A stretch of 64,000 bases of DNA from an uncultured Clostridia bacterium (GTDB taxonomy: Bacteria; Bacillota; Clostridia; Christensenellales; UBA1242), in NCBI GenBank assembly GCA_934754495.1, contig CAKVHW010000002.1, positions 62,001-126,000 of the forward strand. Reading direction: 5' to 3'. Positions 33,783 to 43,565 of this stretch are shown here, one piece after another (the stretch's first letter is position 1; every line of letters starts with the position of its first letter). The notes under the pieces were generated by a model, which was not told the DNA's origin, made no database searches, and saw only the letters and a list, made by a program, of their open reading frames with translations. The position numbers and the translations under genes are program-made.

Positions 33783-34109
33783 TTAATATGCAAACAAAGT
33801 AAACAACCAACCTAGCAATCTATCAACACCAAACAAAAGTAATGTGCAAATAGCAACAACACCAATAACCATGCCTGTTTGTTTAACAGTCTTGCCAAAT
33901 GTAGGCCACGAAACTTTTTTAATTTCGCTAAAACTTTCTTTAATTTTTTTACCTAAGCCACCTTTTTTAGTGTCTTTGTTTTTCTTTCCAGTTTTTTTGT
34001 TGTTGGCTTTATCGTTTGCTTTATCTTGCTTTTTTGTTTTGTTTGTGCTTTCAGTATCAGGTTCTATTACTTCTACTTCAGTCACTTGTTCTTTTTCTTT
34101 TTTTGCCAT
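33783..34109 (-). CDS. secE: Preprotein translocase subunit SecE
   Basis: A 108-residue protein with a single C-terminal membrane helix (about residues 78-105) preceded by the family motif KIKESFSEIKKVSWPT. It stabilises SecY in the Sec channel. The N-terminal 50 residues are a charged, mostly Lys-rich tail (KKTGKKNKDTKKG), longer than in most Bacillota. Confidence 0.93.
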   Translation of the reverse strand: MAKKEKEQVTEVEVIEPDTESTNKTKKQDKANDKANNKKTGKKNKDTKKGGLGKKIKESFSEIKKVSWPTFGKTVKQTGMVIGVVAICTLLLFGVDRLLGWLFTLFAY

Positions 34110-34137
34110 TAATCTAACTCCTTTAAAAAAATTAAGA

Positions 34138-34287
34138 CTATTTGCTTTCTTTATGAACTGTGCGTTTTTTGCAAGTTGGACAGAACTTTTTCATTTGAAT
34201 TCTTTCTGGGTTGTTCTTCTTGTTTTTTTGAGTATTGTAATTTCTGTTTCCACATTCAGTACAACTTAAAATAATAGTTTCTCTCAT
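34138..34287 (-). CDS. rpmG: 50S ribosomal protein bL33 (zinc-binding form)
   Basis: A 49-residue bL33 with two CxxC pairs (CTEC and CPTC), the zinc-containing C+ form. The ATG at 34287 is preceded by GGAGGAG; the longer in-frame start at 34344 has no site and overlaps the -10 box. It heads the rpmG-secE-nusG-rplK-rplA operon. Confidence 0.95.
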   Translation of the reverse strand: MRETIILSCTECGNRNYNTQKNKKNNPERIQMKKFCPTCKKRTVHKESK

Positions 34288-34324
34288 AATCTCCTCCACA
34301 TAATAAATGCCTAATTGCCTTGAT

Positions 34325-34353
34325 ATAATATCATTAAAAAGCATTTATGTCAA
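34325..34353 (-). promoter_or_regulatory. Promoter of the rpmG-secE-nusG-rplK-rplA operon
   Basis: TTGACA (34348-34353) and TATTAT (34325-34330) are separated by 17 bp on the minus strand, about 37 bp before the rpmG start. Confidence 0.85.
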
Positions 34354-34365
34354 TGCAAATTCTCA

Positions 34366-34398
34366 TAAAAAATAGAGCCCAATTAAGAAACTCTATTA
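34366..34398 (-). terminator. Terminator of the ABC transporter operon
   Basis: AATAGAG / CTCTATT stem followed by a T-run on the minus strand, about 100 bp after the permease stop and directly before the rpmG promoter. Confidence 0.75.
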
Positions 34399-34498
34399 AA
34401 TATTTTAAATTCTAAATAAATTATAATATACCTTAACCTAAAAAGCAAGTGTTTTTTTATAACTTTTTTCATGACTTTGTATATTGATAATATTTTGA

Positions 34499-35293
34499 TT
34501 ATACAAGGTCATCGTTTTTAAAACGTTGAACACCAAGCAACAATACTATAATACTAATTGCTCCCCACACAGCAAGTACAATACCGTGTTTAAAAATGCC
34601 AGCAAAACCATTTGTCATAATTGTTCCATTTAGTGCAGAAAGTGGTGTTAAAAAGCCTAGTGCTTCAGTAGAGCCATTTTCACCCACATTCATAAGTGTT
34701 GCAAATAAATAGAACACAACTGAAATAACAATGCCAGTAAACATATTAACACGTTTTTTTCCAACTAGTGTGATTGCAAAGATTATGAATGCAACCTCAA
34801 CTGAAACTAAGAATGCAATTAGGAAATACACTAGTAAATTTAGGTAATTAATTCCACCATTTGAAAAAATAGCCAAACCAATTGCCGATACCCCAAACGA
34901 AACAATGTTGATTATAAGTGTATCAAGCACAACCTTAACAAGTTTTGTGCGTATTATTTCACATCTACTAATGTTAAGAGTGTAAATCAATTCATAGCTA
35001 CCATTTCTAAATTCGTTTGTTGTGGTCATAACAACACTACACGAAACGAATAGTAGCACTGGCAACAACCACATTTCAAGTGCTTCGGCATTAAAATATT
35101 CCGCCATACTGCCAAAGGTTATGCCAAGTTGGGCAAGGGCTGTATTGCCTGCCAAAACATCTTTAATTGCAGGGTAAATTGCACATGATAAGAAAATTAG
35201 CACCGCTGTAATAGCTGAAAACCAAATAAGTGTCGAAAGCCCTTTACGACGTTCCAACTTAAATAATGCTGGATTTAAAAACTTACTTTTCAT
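34499..35293 (-). CDS. ABC-2 family transporter permease
   Basis: A 264-residue membrane protein with six hydrophobic segments: about 19-45, 65-90, 110-140, 145-170, 180-200 and 235-258. The layout is that of ABC-2 permeases of antibiotic or lipid exporters. The ATG at 35293, with GGAGG upstream, is better than an in-frame start at 35347. It overlaps the ATPase stop by 11 bp. The substrate is unknown. Confidence 0.82.
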   Translation of the reverse strand: MKSKFLNPALFKLERRKGLSTLIWFSAITAVLIFLSCAIYPAIKDVLAGNTALAQLGITFGSMAEYFNAEALEMWLLPVLLFVSCSVVMTTTNEFRNGSYELIYTLNISRCEIIRTKLVKVVLDTLIINIVSFGVSAIGLAIFSNGGINYLNLLVYFLIAFLVSVEVAFIIFAITLVGKKRVNMFTGIVISVVFYLFATLMNVGENGSTEALGFLTPLSALNGTIMTNGFAGIFKHGIVLAVWGAISIIVLLLGVQRFKNDDLV

Positions 35294-36170
35294 CGCTAGA
35301 ACCTCCTTCGTAGAAGTGCATAAATATATTTTCAAGACTTGCTTCACTAATCTCTACATTTTCAACATCTATAGTGTTAAGATATTTAACAAGGTTTTTC
35401 ATTTCACCATTGTAGTTAAAGCTCATCAACTTACCATCACGTTTTACATTGCTAGCACCAGCAATAGTAATAAGTGGTGTGCTATAATCGGTTTCAATTG
35501 TTACATTTTTAAGACGTTTTGTTTTTAGTTGTTCCATTTCTTCAATTGCAAGAATCTTGCCGTCTTTAATAATTGCCACTCTATCGCAAAGCCTTTGAAC
35601 TTCGGTCAAATCATGACTACTAATTAAAATGCTTGCACCACGTTTTTTCTCGTCCAACAACAAGTGAAATAGGTTTTGTTTAATAAGTGGGTCAAGCCCG
35701 CTTGTTGGTTCGTCTAAAATTATTAGTTTTGGTGCACTAAGCAAAGCCATAACAATCGAAAGTTTCTTTTTATTTCCAAGTGACAAATCTTTGGCTTTAC
35801 GTGTAAGATTAAGTTCTAGTTTTGTTGTAAGGTACTCCACCCTATCCATGCTTACACCCTTAACTTGTGCCACAAACTCCAAATTCTTTTTAACCGACAA
35901 ATTTGGTATAAGCGCATTATCGCTTCCAGCATAGCCCACTTCCGAACGAACCTTCCAACCATTTTTAAATGCACTTTCGTTAAGAATGGCAACTTCGCCA
36001 CTAGTAGGTTTAATAAGGCCAACAATCGCCCTTAAGGTTGTTGTCTTACCAGCACCATTTGGGCCAATAAAGCCCATAATTTCGCCTTCACGAACATTAA
36101 AAGTAACATCGTCTACACCAATAATTGGACCATATAACTTTTTTAAATTAATTACTTCACAAGGAATCAT
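35283..36170 (-). CDS. ABC transporter ATP-binding protein
   Basis: A 295-residue ATPase of the ABC-2 exporter family. Walker A is GPNGAGKTT, the signature LSLGNKKKLS is the LSGGQ-type motif, Walker B is LIILDEPTSGLDP, and the H-loop is SSHDLTEV. The C-terminal extension (about residues 215-295) is typical of BcrA/NatA-like exporter ATPases. The ATG at 36170 is preceded by GGAG at a good distance; in-frame ATGs at 36182 and 36188 are less well placed. It forms an operon with the permease. Confidence 0.9.
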   Translation of the reverse strand: MIPCEVINLKKLYGPIIGVDDVTFNVREGEIMGFIGPNGAGKTTTLRAIVGLIKPTSGEVAILNESAFKNGWKVRSEVGYAGSDNALIPNLSVKKNLEFVAQVKGVSMDRVEYLTTKLELNLTRKAKDLSLGNKKKLSIVMALLSAPKLIILDEPTSGLDPLIKQNLFHLLLDEKKRGASILISSHDLTEVQRLCDRVAIIKDGKILAIEEMEQLKTKRLKNVTIETDYSTPLITIAGASNVKRDGKLMSFNYNGEMKNLVKYLNTIDVENVEISEASLENIFMHFYEGGSSDEK

Positions 36171-36240
36171 CTTGTTCTCCATTTTCACATCATATTTTTC
36201 TTGTATTCATAATATAGATATGGTGTTTAATTATATATTA

Positions 36241-36269
36241 ATTATATAATATTTAAGTCGCATTGTAAA
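36241..36269 (-). promoter_or_regulatory. Promoter of the ABC transporter operon
   Basis: TTTACA (36264-36269) and perfect TATAAT (36241-36246) are separated by 17 bp. The leader up to the ATG is about 65 nt and carries a duplicated TTAATTATATA tract. Confidence 0.75.
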
Positions 36270-36425
36270 GAATTATTTGCTTTTAATACACCACTGACCA
36301 CTTTTGTCACATTTTCGCCAATTTTTTGTCACACAAATACATAATTTTCTCGACAAAAAACCACAAGTTATTGTCATGAATTAACACATTAAAGTCAGTT
36401 TATTAAAAATTGAAAATTTTAGGTA

Positions 36426-36454
36426 TTTACAAAAGTTTAATTTAGTGGTACAAT
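36426..36454 (+). promoter_or_regulatory. Promoter of the 36488 gene
   Basis: TTTACA (36426-36431) and TACAAT (36449-36454) are separated by 17 bp. Confidence 0.65.
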
Positions 36455-36487
36455 TAATAAAAATATTTTTAAAAGGAAAAATTGATT

Positions 36488-37537
36488 ATGGTAGATATTA
36501 TTGGCGATTTAAAAACACCTAATGAATATTTCATTCTTTGCGGCGATGTAAGAAAAAATCAAGAGCTTGTAAAATCAGATGATCCAAAAGAATATAGATT
36601 TCCTGATATCCCAGGTTCAAAATGGGCTCGTATGAGAGATATGCTTCAAGAGAAACTTGAACAAAACAAACAAAGACCAGGGTGTGAATTTTTAAGACTT
36701 CTTGACAAGAATCCAAATTTATTTTGCTTAAACCCTGCATTTAATGGCGTTGAATTCCAAACTGAAGATAATACATTACTAGGAACAGACCTAGCAGATG
36801 TTGCAGATGCTAATGCAGCATATTTTGACAACCTAAAGATTATACCAACTGAAGAATTTCTTAATACTCTTGAAATCAAATCAATGTTTGAAACAAGCAA
36901 AAAAAATAGAAATACTGATAATAATACAACAAGGTATAATAGCTATGCCATTCCTGTATTCAATTTGTTATACGACACAGCAAAAGGTTCTAAGGACCTA
37001 GATGTTGCAAAAAGATTAAAGAGATATATGGACACCAATCTTATTCAGTCTAATATTAAAGGCGACAAAACAGGTTGTCATGGTGCACTATTTAGAGGAA
37101 TAGCTATTGGTGGTTATATTAATTATGATAAATTTGCCAATTACATAAACGAACAAACTGATTACAAAAAACTTGAAAAACTTTCTACCTATCCTAAAAT
37201 TTGTGATTATTTAGATAGTCAATATAGTGATATTAAAAAACTTAACAAATATTTAGGAGTAATTGCTTCTGCCAATATTTTCCTTCTTGCTGCAAGCCCA
37301 GAAGATCGTAAGTTCTTCCAATCAGACAAAGTAATTAGTGCATTATATAGCGACCCTGGTAGATTAGTAAAACTTCCTGAAGACCAATTTAATGCTATGT
37401 TGGCTGAAGCTTCTAGAGTTTACAAAGATATATTCCTAGAACAAAAAACTTGTGACCCCATTACTAACAATCGTCACAAAACAATGGTTATAAACATTAA
37501 TCCACAAATGTTTAATGAAAATGTAAAGATTAAATAA
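36488..37537 (+). CDS. Unknown soluble protein
   Basis: A 349-residue protein, not recognised. No signal peptide, membrane segment or catalytic motif is visible. It is mixed alpha/beta and mostly polar, with Asn/Asp-rich patches (KKNRNTDNNTTRYNS). It begins MVDIIGDLKTPNEYF; a TTG at 36482 is less likely. It converges on another unknown gene (37630-39135) with a shared terminator. Both lie between the ABC operon and tuf. Confidence 0.5.
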   Translation: MVDIIGDLKTPNEYFILCGDVRKNQELVKSDDPKEYRFPDIPGSKWARMRDMLQEKLEQNKQRPGCEFLRLLDKNPNLFCLNPAFNGVEFQTEDNTLLGTDLADVADANAAYFDNLKIIPTEEFLNTLEIKSMFETSKKNRNTDNNTTRYNSYAIPVFNLLYDTAKGSKDLDVAKRLKRYMDTNLIQSNIKGDKTGCHGALFRGIAIGGYINYDKFANYINEQTDYKKLEKLSTYPKICDYLDSQYSDIKKLNKYLGVIASANIFLLAASPEDRKFFQSDKVISALYSDPGRLVKLPEDQFNAMLAEASRVYKDIFLEQKTCDPITNNRHKTMVININPQMFNENVKIK

Positions 37538-37541
37538 GAAA

Positions 37542-37573
37542 AAAAAGATTAAGCAAATTGCTTAATCTTTTTT
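37542..37573. terminator. Bidirectional terminator
   Basis: AAAAAGATTAAGC / GCTTAATCTTTTT stem; serves the convergent unknown genes at 36488 and 37630. Confidence 0.85.
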
Positions 37574-37629
37574 TATATTAAGGACCAAGACGTTCATTAT
37601 TTCGAGATTCATCTTCTCGATATTTTTTA

Positions 37630-39135
37630 TCAGAAGAATCTCTCGTTATCATATTCGATTATCACACTAGGATTAAGTGTTTCTGTCTTAATAAGATCCT
37701 TTTCTGTTGTTCTTTTAGTTGTTTCTTTTCCATAATTTGTTTCGCTTCCATTGGCACCCACATACCTTTTCTTATTTTTATCGGTTTCATTTGTTGTTTT
37801 TTCCGTTCTCTCTTTAGTAGATGTTCCTGTTAGGGTTTCGCTTGATTTACCATTATCAATTTCCATGCCGTCCATGATTTTTTTATACTTTTGTTGTGTT
37901 TGCTCAATTTCTGCTTTTTTATCATCTTGTTTCACATAAACAGTGTTATCTTTTCTCAACATGTCAAAGCCATGCATTTTGTTGTCTTCTATAGTACTCT
38001 TTTTAGCGGTTATTCTTCCAATCAAATCACTTAAATTACTTGCTTTATCGTTTAGACCTTTAGAATGGTTAAGCCCTTCCGAATTTAAGGTTTGTCTTTG
38101 TTCTTTTGTTTCCTTAGCACCTTTAAGAGAGGCTTTATCTGCTTTTGGAGCGGTTGAATTTGAAGCATAATTAGCAGATTCTTCCTTGGCAGGTTTAATA
38201 TCTTCTTTATTAACTTTTGCAGTCACTTTTCCGTCATTTAGTTCACGTTCTAATTCTTCATTTAAGGTTCTGTCGCCTTTATTAAGTTCTCCCATTGCCT
38301 TAGGGTGAGCCTTAAGTGCAATATCTGTAGCCTTACCAGAAAATTCATCAATAATAGGCTTACATTTATCAATAAATTCTTGCTCTTGCTTTGCAAAAAG
38401 TGGATTAACATTCGACACATCTTCAATGCATTTATCTAGTAATTCACTCACAGCCTTATAGTTTTGGTCTTGCAAGAAATATTTCTCAATCTTGGCATAT
38501 TCTTGGTTAAATTTTTCCAAAATTGCTAGCGAATAAGGAGTATTTAGATTTTTAAGTAGTTCTAATCTAGAAGTTAAGTATGCCTTATATAATTTGTTGT
38601 AATCCTTTTTGGTAAGTTTAGCCATATTAAGGTTAAAGTTACGTTTTGCGTTAATATAACTTTGTTGGTTAATTTCGTCAACAACCTTATATTCCTTAAC
38701 ACTTTTATCGTCAGTATCGCTCATAACAATATTAAAATGTTCGTATGTTTTTTCAATAAAATCGTCTAATTTCTCGGTGAAAGTTGCAATACGAGTACGG
38801 ATAGTATTTTGAATATATCCATTTACTTTGTACTCATTTTCAAGCACAAAAAGTTCACTCATTGCGATTTCTTTAACAGTATTTTTCTGGAAGGTTACTT
38901 CAAAAACCATTTCACCATAGCCAACAAGAAAAGCGCCGCAGAATACGGAGTTTTTAAACACTGATTTTTTAACTTTTTTAACAGCAATAAGTTCATCTAC
39001 AATGTTGTTTGGAATCACATAATCGCCATTATCGTTGTAATTACCAAGCAAGCAGTTGGAAATAACGTTCACTTTTTCGGTTGTGAACTCGTCTTGTGTA
39101 CTGCTTTTTAGGAATTCATTATATATGTCTTTCAT
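37630..39135 (-). CDS. Unknown charged protein with low-complexity C-terminus
   Basis: A 501-residue protein of no recognised family. Residues 1-250 look ordered and mixed alpha/beta (MKDIYNEFLKSSTQDE, then helical segments). Residues about 270-500 are highly charged and low-complexity, rich in Lys, Glu, Asn and Thr, probably disordered. No signal peptide or membrane helix is seen. The ATG at 39135 is used because AGGAG lies upstream, although at long spacing (about 10 nt). Confidence 0.5.
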   Translation of the reverse strand: MKDIYNEFLKSSTQDEFTTEKVNVISNCLLGNYNDNGDYVIPNNIVDELIAVKKVKKSVFKNSVFCGAFLVGYGEMVFEVTFQKNTVKEIAMSELFVLENEYKVNGYIQNTIRTRIATFTEKLDDFIEKTYEHFNIVMSDTDDKSVKEYKVVDEINQQSYINAKRNFNLNMAKLTKKDYNKLYKAYLTSRLELLKNLNTPYSLAILEKFNQEYAKIEKYFLQDQNYKAVSELLDKCIEDVSNVNPLFAKQEQEFIDKCKPIIDEFSGKATDIALKAHPKAMGELNKGDRTLNEELERELNDGKVTAKVNKEDIKPAKEESANYASNSTAPKADKASLKGAKETKEQRQTLNSEGLNHSKGLNDKASNLSDLIGRITAKKSTIEDNKMHGFDMLRKDNTVYVKQDDKKAEIEQTQQKYKKIMDGMEIDNGKSSETLTGTSTKERTEKTTNETDKNKKRYVGANGSETNYGKETTKRTTEKDLIKTETLNPSVIIEYDNERFF

Positions 39136-39237
39136 AATTATAATTCTCCTACTACTAATTATTAGTATAACAAAAAAACAATAAAATACCAAAGCATTTA
39201 AGACATTTTCGACAATTTCTTACAGTCATAAGAAACA

Positions 39238-39271
39238 AAAAAAATCACTACAATTTGTAGTGATTTTTTTT
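39238..39271 (-). terminator. Terminator of the rpsL-rpsG-fusA-tuf operon
   Basis: AATCACTACAA / TTGTAGTGATT stem with flanking A- and T-runs, immediately after the tuf stop. Confidence 0.88.
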
Positions 39272-39281
39272 ATTAATGTAA

Positions 39282-40484
39282 TTAAGCAATAATGCTAGAA
39301 ACTACACCAGAACCAACTGTACGGCCACCTTCACGAATAGCGAAACGAAGACCTTGTTCGATAGCGATTGGAGTGATAAGTTTGATTGTCATTCTTACGT
39401 TATCGCCAGGCATAACCATTTCAACGCCTTGTGGAAGTTCGATAGAACCAGTAACGTCAGTTGTACGGAAGTAGAATTGTGGACGGTAACCATTAAAGAA
39501 TGGAGTATGACGGCCACCTTCTTCTTTCTTCAATACGTATACTTCAGCAGTAAATTCTGTATGTGGGTGAATTGTACCAGGTTTTGCAAGAACTTGACCT
39601 CTTTCGATATCAGCTCTTTCAACGCCACGTAGTAACAAACCAATGTTGTCACCAGCAACAGCTTGATCTAGAAGTTTTCTAAACATTTCAACACCAGTAA
39701 CAACTGATTGTTTTTTAGAACCCATACCAACGATTTCAACAGTATCGCCAACTTTTACAGTACCTCTTTCTACTCTACCTGTAGCAACAGTACCACGACC
39801 AGTGATTGTGAATACGTCTTCAACTGGCATTAAGAAAGGTTTGTCAGTTGCTCTTTGTGGGTCTGGAATATAATTATCAAGAGCGTCCATTAATTCGTCA
39901 ATGCATTTTGTGTCAGGGCCAGTAATGTTGCCAGCCTTAGCAGCTTCAAGAGCTTTTAATGCACTACCTTTAATAATTGGAGTTTTGTCTCCTGGGAAAC
40001 CATATTCAGTAAGAAGATCTCTAATGTCCATTTCAACTAGGTCTAGAAGTTCTGGATCATCAACTTGATCAATTTTGTTCATGAATACAATAATGTATGG
40101 AACACCTACTTGACGAGCAAGAAGAATATGTTCTCTTGTTTGAGGCATAGGACCATCAGTTGCAGCAACAACTAGGATAGCGCCGTCCATTTGAGCAGCA
40201 CCAGTGATCATGTTTTTAACATAGTCAGCGTGGCCTGGGCAGTCTACGTGAGCGTAGTGACGTTTGTCAGTTTCGTATTCAACGTGAGCTGTGTTAATGG
40301 TGATACCTCTAGCTCTTTCTTCAGGGGCTTTATCAATAGCACTGTAATCCATTGCAAGTGCTTTACCCTTAGCTGCTTGAGTAAGTGTGATAGCAGCTGT
40401 TAAAGTTGTTTTACCATGGTCAACGTGTCCAATGGTACCCACGTTTACGTGAGGTTTTGTTCTTTCGAATTTTTCTTTAGCCAT
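39282..40484 (-). CDS. tuf: Elongation factor Tu
   Basis: A 400-residue translational GTPase. G1 is GHVDHGKTT, G2 includes the RGITINTAH block, G3 is DCPGH and G4 is MNKID. It brings aminoacyl-tRNA to the ribosome. It follows fusA by 30 bp with GGAGGAT upstream. Confidence 0.98.
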   Translation of the reverse strand: MAKEKFERTKPHVNVGTIGHVDHGKTTLTAAITLTQAAKGKALAMDYSAIDKAPEERARGITINTAHVEYETDKRHYAHVDCPGHADYVKNMITGAAQMDGAILVVAATDGPMPQTREHILLARQVGVPYIIVFMNKIDQVDDPELLDLVEMDIRDLLTEYGFPGDKTPIIKGSALKALEAAKAGNITGPDTKCIDELMDALDNYIPDPQRATDKPFLMPVEDVFTITGRGTVATGRVERGTVKVGDTVEIVGMGSKKQSVVTGVEMFRKLLDQAVAGDNIGLLLRGVERADIERGQVLAKPGTIHPHTEFTAEVYVLKKEEGGRHTPFFNGYRPQFYFRTTDVTGSIELPQGVEMVMPGDNVRMTIKLITPIAIEQGLRFAIREGGRTVGSGVVSSIIA

Positions 40485-40514
40485 TATTTATATCCTCCTA
40501 TAATTTATTAAATA

Positions 40515-42596
40515 TTAGCTATTTTTTTGTTTGTTGCCTATAATTTTTTCTGCAACATTCTTTGGAACTTCTGCATAATGAGAGAATTCCATGTTAAAGT
40601 TACCTCTACCTTGAGTAAGTCCTCTTAGGTCTGTTGCATAACCAAACATTTCTGCAAGAGGAATTTGAGCATCGATAACTTGTGTACCGTTACGAAGTTC
40701 AGTTCCGCTTAGGACACCTCTACGGCGGTTAATATTACCCATAACATCACCAAGATATTCATCTGGCATTTCAACTTCAACCTTCATAATAGGTTCAAGA
40801 AGAATTGGGTTTGCCTTCTTAGCACCTTCTTTAAATGCAAGAGAGCCGGCAATTTTAAACGCCATTTCAGAAGAGTCAACTTCGTGGTATGAACCATCGA
40901 AAACAGTCGCTTTAAAGTCTACGGTTTCATAGCCAGCTAAAACACCATTTTGTTTAGCTTCTTGAATACCACTATCGATAGCTGGGATGTATTCTTTAGG
41001 GATAACACCACCAACAATTTTATTTTCAAATTTGTATCCTTCACCAGGTTGTAAAGGTTCCATTTTAATCCAGCAGTGACCATATTGACCACGACCACCA
41101 GATTGACGGATATACTTACCTTCAACTTCAACAGGTTTTGTAATGGTTTCACGGTAAGCAACTTGTGGAGCACCAACTGTTGCTTCAACCTTAAATTCAC
41201 GTACCAAACGGTCTACGATAATTTCAAGGTGAAGTTCGCCCATACCAGCAATAATTGTTTGACCAGTTTCTTGGTCAGTGTATGTCTTAAATGTTGGGTC
41301 TTCTTCAGCAAGTTTAATAAGAGCAAGAATCATTTTTTCTTGGCTTGCTTTTGTTTTAGGTTCAATAGCAACTCTAATAACTGGTTCTGGGAAATCCATA
41401 CTTTCAAGAATGATTGGAGCATTTTCAGCACATAGTGTTTCACCAGTTGTTGTGTCTTTAAGACCTACAATAGCTACAATTTCACCAGCATAAGCTTCTT
41501 CAATTTCTTGACGGTTGTTGGCGTGCATTCTAATCAAACGACCAACTCTTTCTTTCTTTTGTTTGCAAGAGTTGTAAACATAACTTCCAGCAGTAAGTAC
41601 ACCACTATAAATACGGAAGAATGTCAAACGACCAACGAATGGGTCTGTCATAATCTTAAATGCAAGACCAGCAAATGGTTCTGTATCGCTACTATGACGA
41701 GCAATAACTTCACCAGTCTTAGGGTCAGTACCCTTAATACTTTCAATGTCAGTAGGTGCTGGCATATAATCTACTATTGCGTCTAGAAGCTTTTGAACAC
41801 CTTTGTTTCCTAAAGCTGTACCGCAAGTAGCAGGGAAAATATTCATTTTAATAGTACCTTCACGGATACCTTTCTTAATATCTTCTTGAGTAAGTTCTTC
41901 ACCTGCGAAGAATTTTTCTAGAAGTGCATCATCTTGTTCAGCAGCAATTTCAATCAATTCTTGACGATATTTAGCTGCTTGTTCTTTATATTCTTCAGGG
42001 ATATCAGTAACAGTGATATCAGTACCAAGATCGTTGTTGTAAATATATGCTTTATTTTCAACAAGGTCAATGATACCTTTAAATGTTTCACTTGCACCAA
42101 TAGGAATTTGAATAGGAACTGCATTAGAACCTAATCTTGTTTTAATTTTATCTACAACTCTAAAGAAATCTGAGTCTGGTCTATCCATCTTGTTTACAAA
42201 AATCATTCTAGGAACTTTGTATTTATCAGCTTGACGCCAAACTTTTTCACTTTGAGGTTGTACACCTTCACGAGCACTAAACACTGCAACAGCACCGTCT
42301 AGAACCTTAAGGCTACGTTCTACTTCAGCAGTAAAGTCTACGTGACCTGGAGTATCAATAATGTTGATTTGATGACCTTTCCAGTAGCAAGTAGTAGCAG
42401 CACTAGTAATAGTAATACCACGTTCTTGTTCCTGAACCATCCAGTCCATTGTAGCTTCACCTTCGTGAACCTCACCAATTTTGTGAGTTTTACCAGTGTA
42501 GAACAAAATTCTTTCTGTAGTTGTTGTTTTACCGGCATCAATGTGAGCCATAATACCTACATTTCTAAGCAAGTTTAACGGAGTTTGTCTAGGCAT
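40515..42596 (-). CDS. fusA: Elongation factor G
   Basis: A 693-residue translational GTPase. G1 is AHIDAGKTTTT, the G2 region is ERGITITSAA, G3 is DTPGH and G4 is VNKMD. Domains II to V are complete, including the HYAEVPKNVAEKI tail. It catalyses translocation. It is third in the rpsL-rpsG-fusA-tuf operon. Confidence 0.98.
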   Translation of the reverse strand: MPRQTPLNLLRNVGIMAHIDAGKTTTTERILFYTGKTHKIGEVHEGEATMDWMVQEQERGITITSAATTCYWKGHQINIIDTPGHVDFTAEVERSLKVLDGAVAVFSAREGVQPQSEKVWRQADKYKVPRMIFVNKMDRPDSDFFRVVDKIKTRLGSNAVPIQIPIGASETFKGIIDLVENKAYIYNNDLGTDITVTDIPEEYKEQAAKYRQELIEIAAEQDDALLEKFFAGEELTQEDIKKGIREGTIKMNIFPATCGTALGNKGVQKLLDAIVDYMPAPTDIESIKGTDPKTGEVIARHSSDTEPFAGLAFKIMTDPFVGRLTFFRIYSGVLTAGSYVYNSCKQKKERVGRLIRMHANNRQEIEEAYAGEIVAIVGLKDTTTGETLCAENAPIILESMDFPEPVIRVAIEPKTKASQEKMILALIKLAEEDPTFKTYTDQETGQTIIAGMGELHLEIIVDRLVREFKVEATVGAPQVAYRETITKPVEVEGKYIRQSGGRGQYGHCWIKMEPLQPGEGYKFENKIVGGVIPKEYIPAIDSGIQEAKQNGVLAGYETVDFKATVFDGSYHEVDSSEMAFKIAGSLAFKEGAKKANPILLEPIMKVEVEMPDEYLGDVMGNINRRRGVLSGTELRNGTQVIDAQIPLAEMFGYATDLRGLTQGRGNFNMEFSHYAEVPKNVAEKIIGNKQKNS

Positions 42597-42614
42597 AATT
42601 TATTTCCACCTTTC

Positions 42615-43085
42615 TTACCAACGATAGTGAGCAAAAGCCTTATTACTTTCGGCCATTCTATGCACATCGTCTTTCTTTTTATATGCCCCACCAGTACTGT
42701 TGTGAGCATCAATAATTTCAGCTGCTAGTTTTTGATCCATGTCTCTTTCACTTCTCTTTCTAGCATAATCAACCAACCATCTAATTGCTAATGTTTGTTG
42801 ACGGTCTGGTCTAATTTCAATAGGAACTTGGTAGTTAGAACCACCTACTCTTCTTGCTTTAGTTTCAAGTAATGGTTTAACATTTTCTAAAGCTTCATTA
42901 AAGTAAGCTAAAGGTTCAACACTAAGTTTTTCATGTATGATATCAAACGCCCCATACACAATGCCTTGCGCAACTGCTTTTTTACCATCTAACATAACTT
43001 GATTAATAAGTTTTGTTACAACTTTGCTTCCGTATTTAGCATCAGGCAAAACATCTCTTTTAGGAGCACGATCTCTTCTTGGCAT
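42615..43085 (-). CDS. rpsG: 30S ribosomal protein uS7
   Basis: A 156-residue uS7 starting MPRRDRAPKRDVLPD with the family block VNPLETKARRVGGSNYQVP-type segment (here NVKPLLETKARRVGGSNYQV). It nucleates assembly of the 30S head and usually acts as the str operon repressor. Confidence 0.97.
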   Translation of the reverse strand: MPRRDRAPKRDVLPDAKYGSKVVTKLINQVMLDGKKAVAQGIVYGAFDIIHEKLSVEPLAYFNEALENVKPLLETKARRVGGSNYQVPIEIRPDRQQTLAIRWLVDYARKRSERDMDQKLAAEIIDAHNSTGGAYKKKDDVHRMAESNKAFAHYRW

Positions 43086-43113
43086 AATGTTTTCTCCTTA
43101 TATTATTTAAAAA

Positions 43114-43488
43114 TTATTTCTTGGCTTTTTTAGCGCCATATTTGCTACGAGATTGTTTTCTCTTTGCTACTCCGGCAGTATCTAATGTTCCACGGATGAT
43201 GTGATAACGAACACCTGGTAAATCTCTTACCCTTCCACCACGGATTAAAACAACGCTATGTTCTTGTAGGTTGTGACCTTCACCAGGAATGTACACAGTA
43301 CCTTCTTGTTTGTTGCTTAATCTAACTCTTGCAATTTTACGTAGAGCAGAGTTTGGTTTTTTAGGAGATGTAGTAGTAACACTTAAGCATACACCTCTTT
43401 TTTGTGGGTTTTCATCCAAAATAGGAACAGTTGATTTTACTGCCACTTTCTTTCTGCCTTGTTTAACTAATTGATTAATTGTTGGCAT
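43114..43488 (-). CDS. rpsL: 30S ribosomal protein uS12
   Basis: A 124-residue uS12 with the decoding-centre block SPKKPNSALRK, whose lysines include the streptomycin-resistance position (wild-type Lys here), and the GVRYHIIRGTLD block. The ATG at 43488 has a GGAGG site; the longer start at 43524 has none. It is first in the operon. Confidence 0.97.
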   Translation of the reverse strand: MPTINQLVKQGRKKVAVKSTVPILDENPQKRGVCLSVTTTSPKKPNSALRKIARVRLSNKQEGTVYIPGEGHNLQEHSVVLIRGGRVRDLPGVRYHIIRGTLDTAGVAKRKQSRSKYGAKKAKK

Positions 43489-43565
43489 TATAACCCTCCT
43501 AAAGTTAATTGTTTCCAAAACCAAAAACTTTCAACCCAAAGCCCAGTTTTAGAAAAAAGTAAATA

